Shown piece by piece: positions 62,826 to 62,915 of a stretch of 62,915 nt of DNA. Numbering within the stretch: the stretch's first letter is position 1; every line of letters starts with the position of its first letter. The translations under genes were made by a program, and so were the position numbers. This DNA is from Marinomonas vulgaris (GTDB lineage: Bacteria > Pseudomonadota > Gammaproteobacteria > Pseudomonadales > Marinomonadaceae). The notes under the pieces were generated by a model that worked only from the letters and a program-made list of their open reading frames with translations, ran no database searches and had not been told where the DNA came from. The stretch is taken from contig NZ_JAGSSV010000018.1 in the NCBI RefSeq assembly GCF_018145875.1, positions 1 to 62,915 of the forward strand, given 5' to 3'.

Positions 62826-62915
62826 TTAATCCCTTGCCGCTCGTATCATCTGGTCAATTCTGAACACATTGGCTAAGGCAAACAGCATCGCCAGTTTGTT
62901 ATCATTTTTCTCTAA
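62826..62915 (-). mobile_element. C-terminal fragment of a probable IS transposase
   Basis: From the window edge, the minus strand encodes 29 residues beginning LEKNDNK, containing KLAMLFALANVFRI and ending RAARD before a TAA. The K-N-x-x-x-L-x-x-x-FALAN pattern is typical of the C-terminal helix of IS5/IS4-type transposases. The gene continues beyond the window, so neither family nor intactness can be settled. Confidence 0.5.

Overview
The window looks like a chromosomal core region of a marine gammaproteobacterium, most probably Marinomonas or another member of the Oceanospirillaceae. This rests on gene order and protein similarity by eye: ihfA-pheT-pheS-rplT-rpmI-infC-thrS, a complete dcw cluster preceded by rnpB, secA-argJ-mutT, purA-hisZ-hflC-hflK-hflX-hfq-miaA-mutL-amiB-tsaE-orn-rsgA, and queA-tgt-yajC-secD-secF. 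The arrangement is closest to Pseudomonas and Oceanospirillales. I see no prophage, plasmid or CRISPR region, and almost everything is housekeeping. MurE carries the DNPR motif of meso-diaminopimelate-adding ligases, and LpxC shows a lipid A-containing outer membrane.

Layout. 1-630: a minus-strand tRNA cluster (Pro-GGG, four identical Thr-TGT, Val-TAC), three of the Thr genes lying on an exact 120-bp tandem repeat. 846-7803: translation operon with a possible PheM-like attenuator before pheS. 8039-13309: small mixed genes, namely an O-methyltransferase, a GIY-YIG-like protein, a class II DAHP synthase beside an XRE-cupin regulator, a DSP/rhodanese-like protein, PpiC, and a two-receiver response regulator whose first receiver has lost its phosphoacceptor. 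13370-35572: mutT, argJ, secA, lpxC and the dcw cluster from ftsZ back to mraZ, all on the minus strand, with many ATGA overlaps. 35767-36112: rnpB with promoter and terminator. 36182-38194: a CpxA/CpxR-like two-component system. 38394-50405: purA, hisZ, a decayed DUF2065 gene, hflC/hflK/hflX, hfq, miaA, mutL, amiB, tsaE and orn. 50480-54085 (plus): rsgA, an HDOD-domain protein and psd. 54194-59696 (minus): secF, secD, yajC, tgt, queA. 59855-62915: tRNA-Leu, a DUF2986 protein, a pirin, a GlxA/GbdR-like regulator, and the C-terminal tail of a probable transposase cut by the window edge.

How the genes work together. The dcw block makes UDP-MurNAc-pentapeptide and lipid I/II and assembles the divisome. 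MraZ probably autoregulates it through three 10-bp-spaced boxes that run into its own ribosome binding site. The CpxAR-like pair may monitor the envelope those genes build. HflK/HflC modulate FtsH, and SecA with SecDF-YajC drives export. QueA and Tgt make queuosine, while MiaA and TsaE modify A37 of tRNAs.

No clear new multi-gene system was found. The points most worth a second look are the frameshifted DUF2065 gene between hflC and hisZ, the pseudoreceiver-receiver protein, the GIY-YIG-like protein with a basic tail, the tRNA-Thr amplification, the pheS leader/attenuator, and the large inverted repeat just upstream of the GlxA-like regulator. Everything was read by eye without searches. Start codons were chosen from visible ribosome binding sites and known family N-termini.
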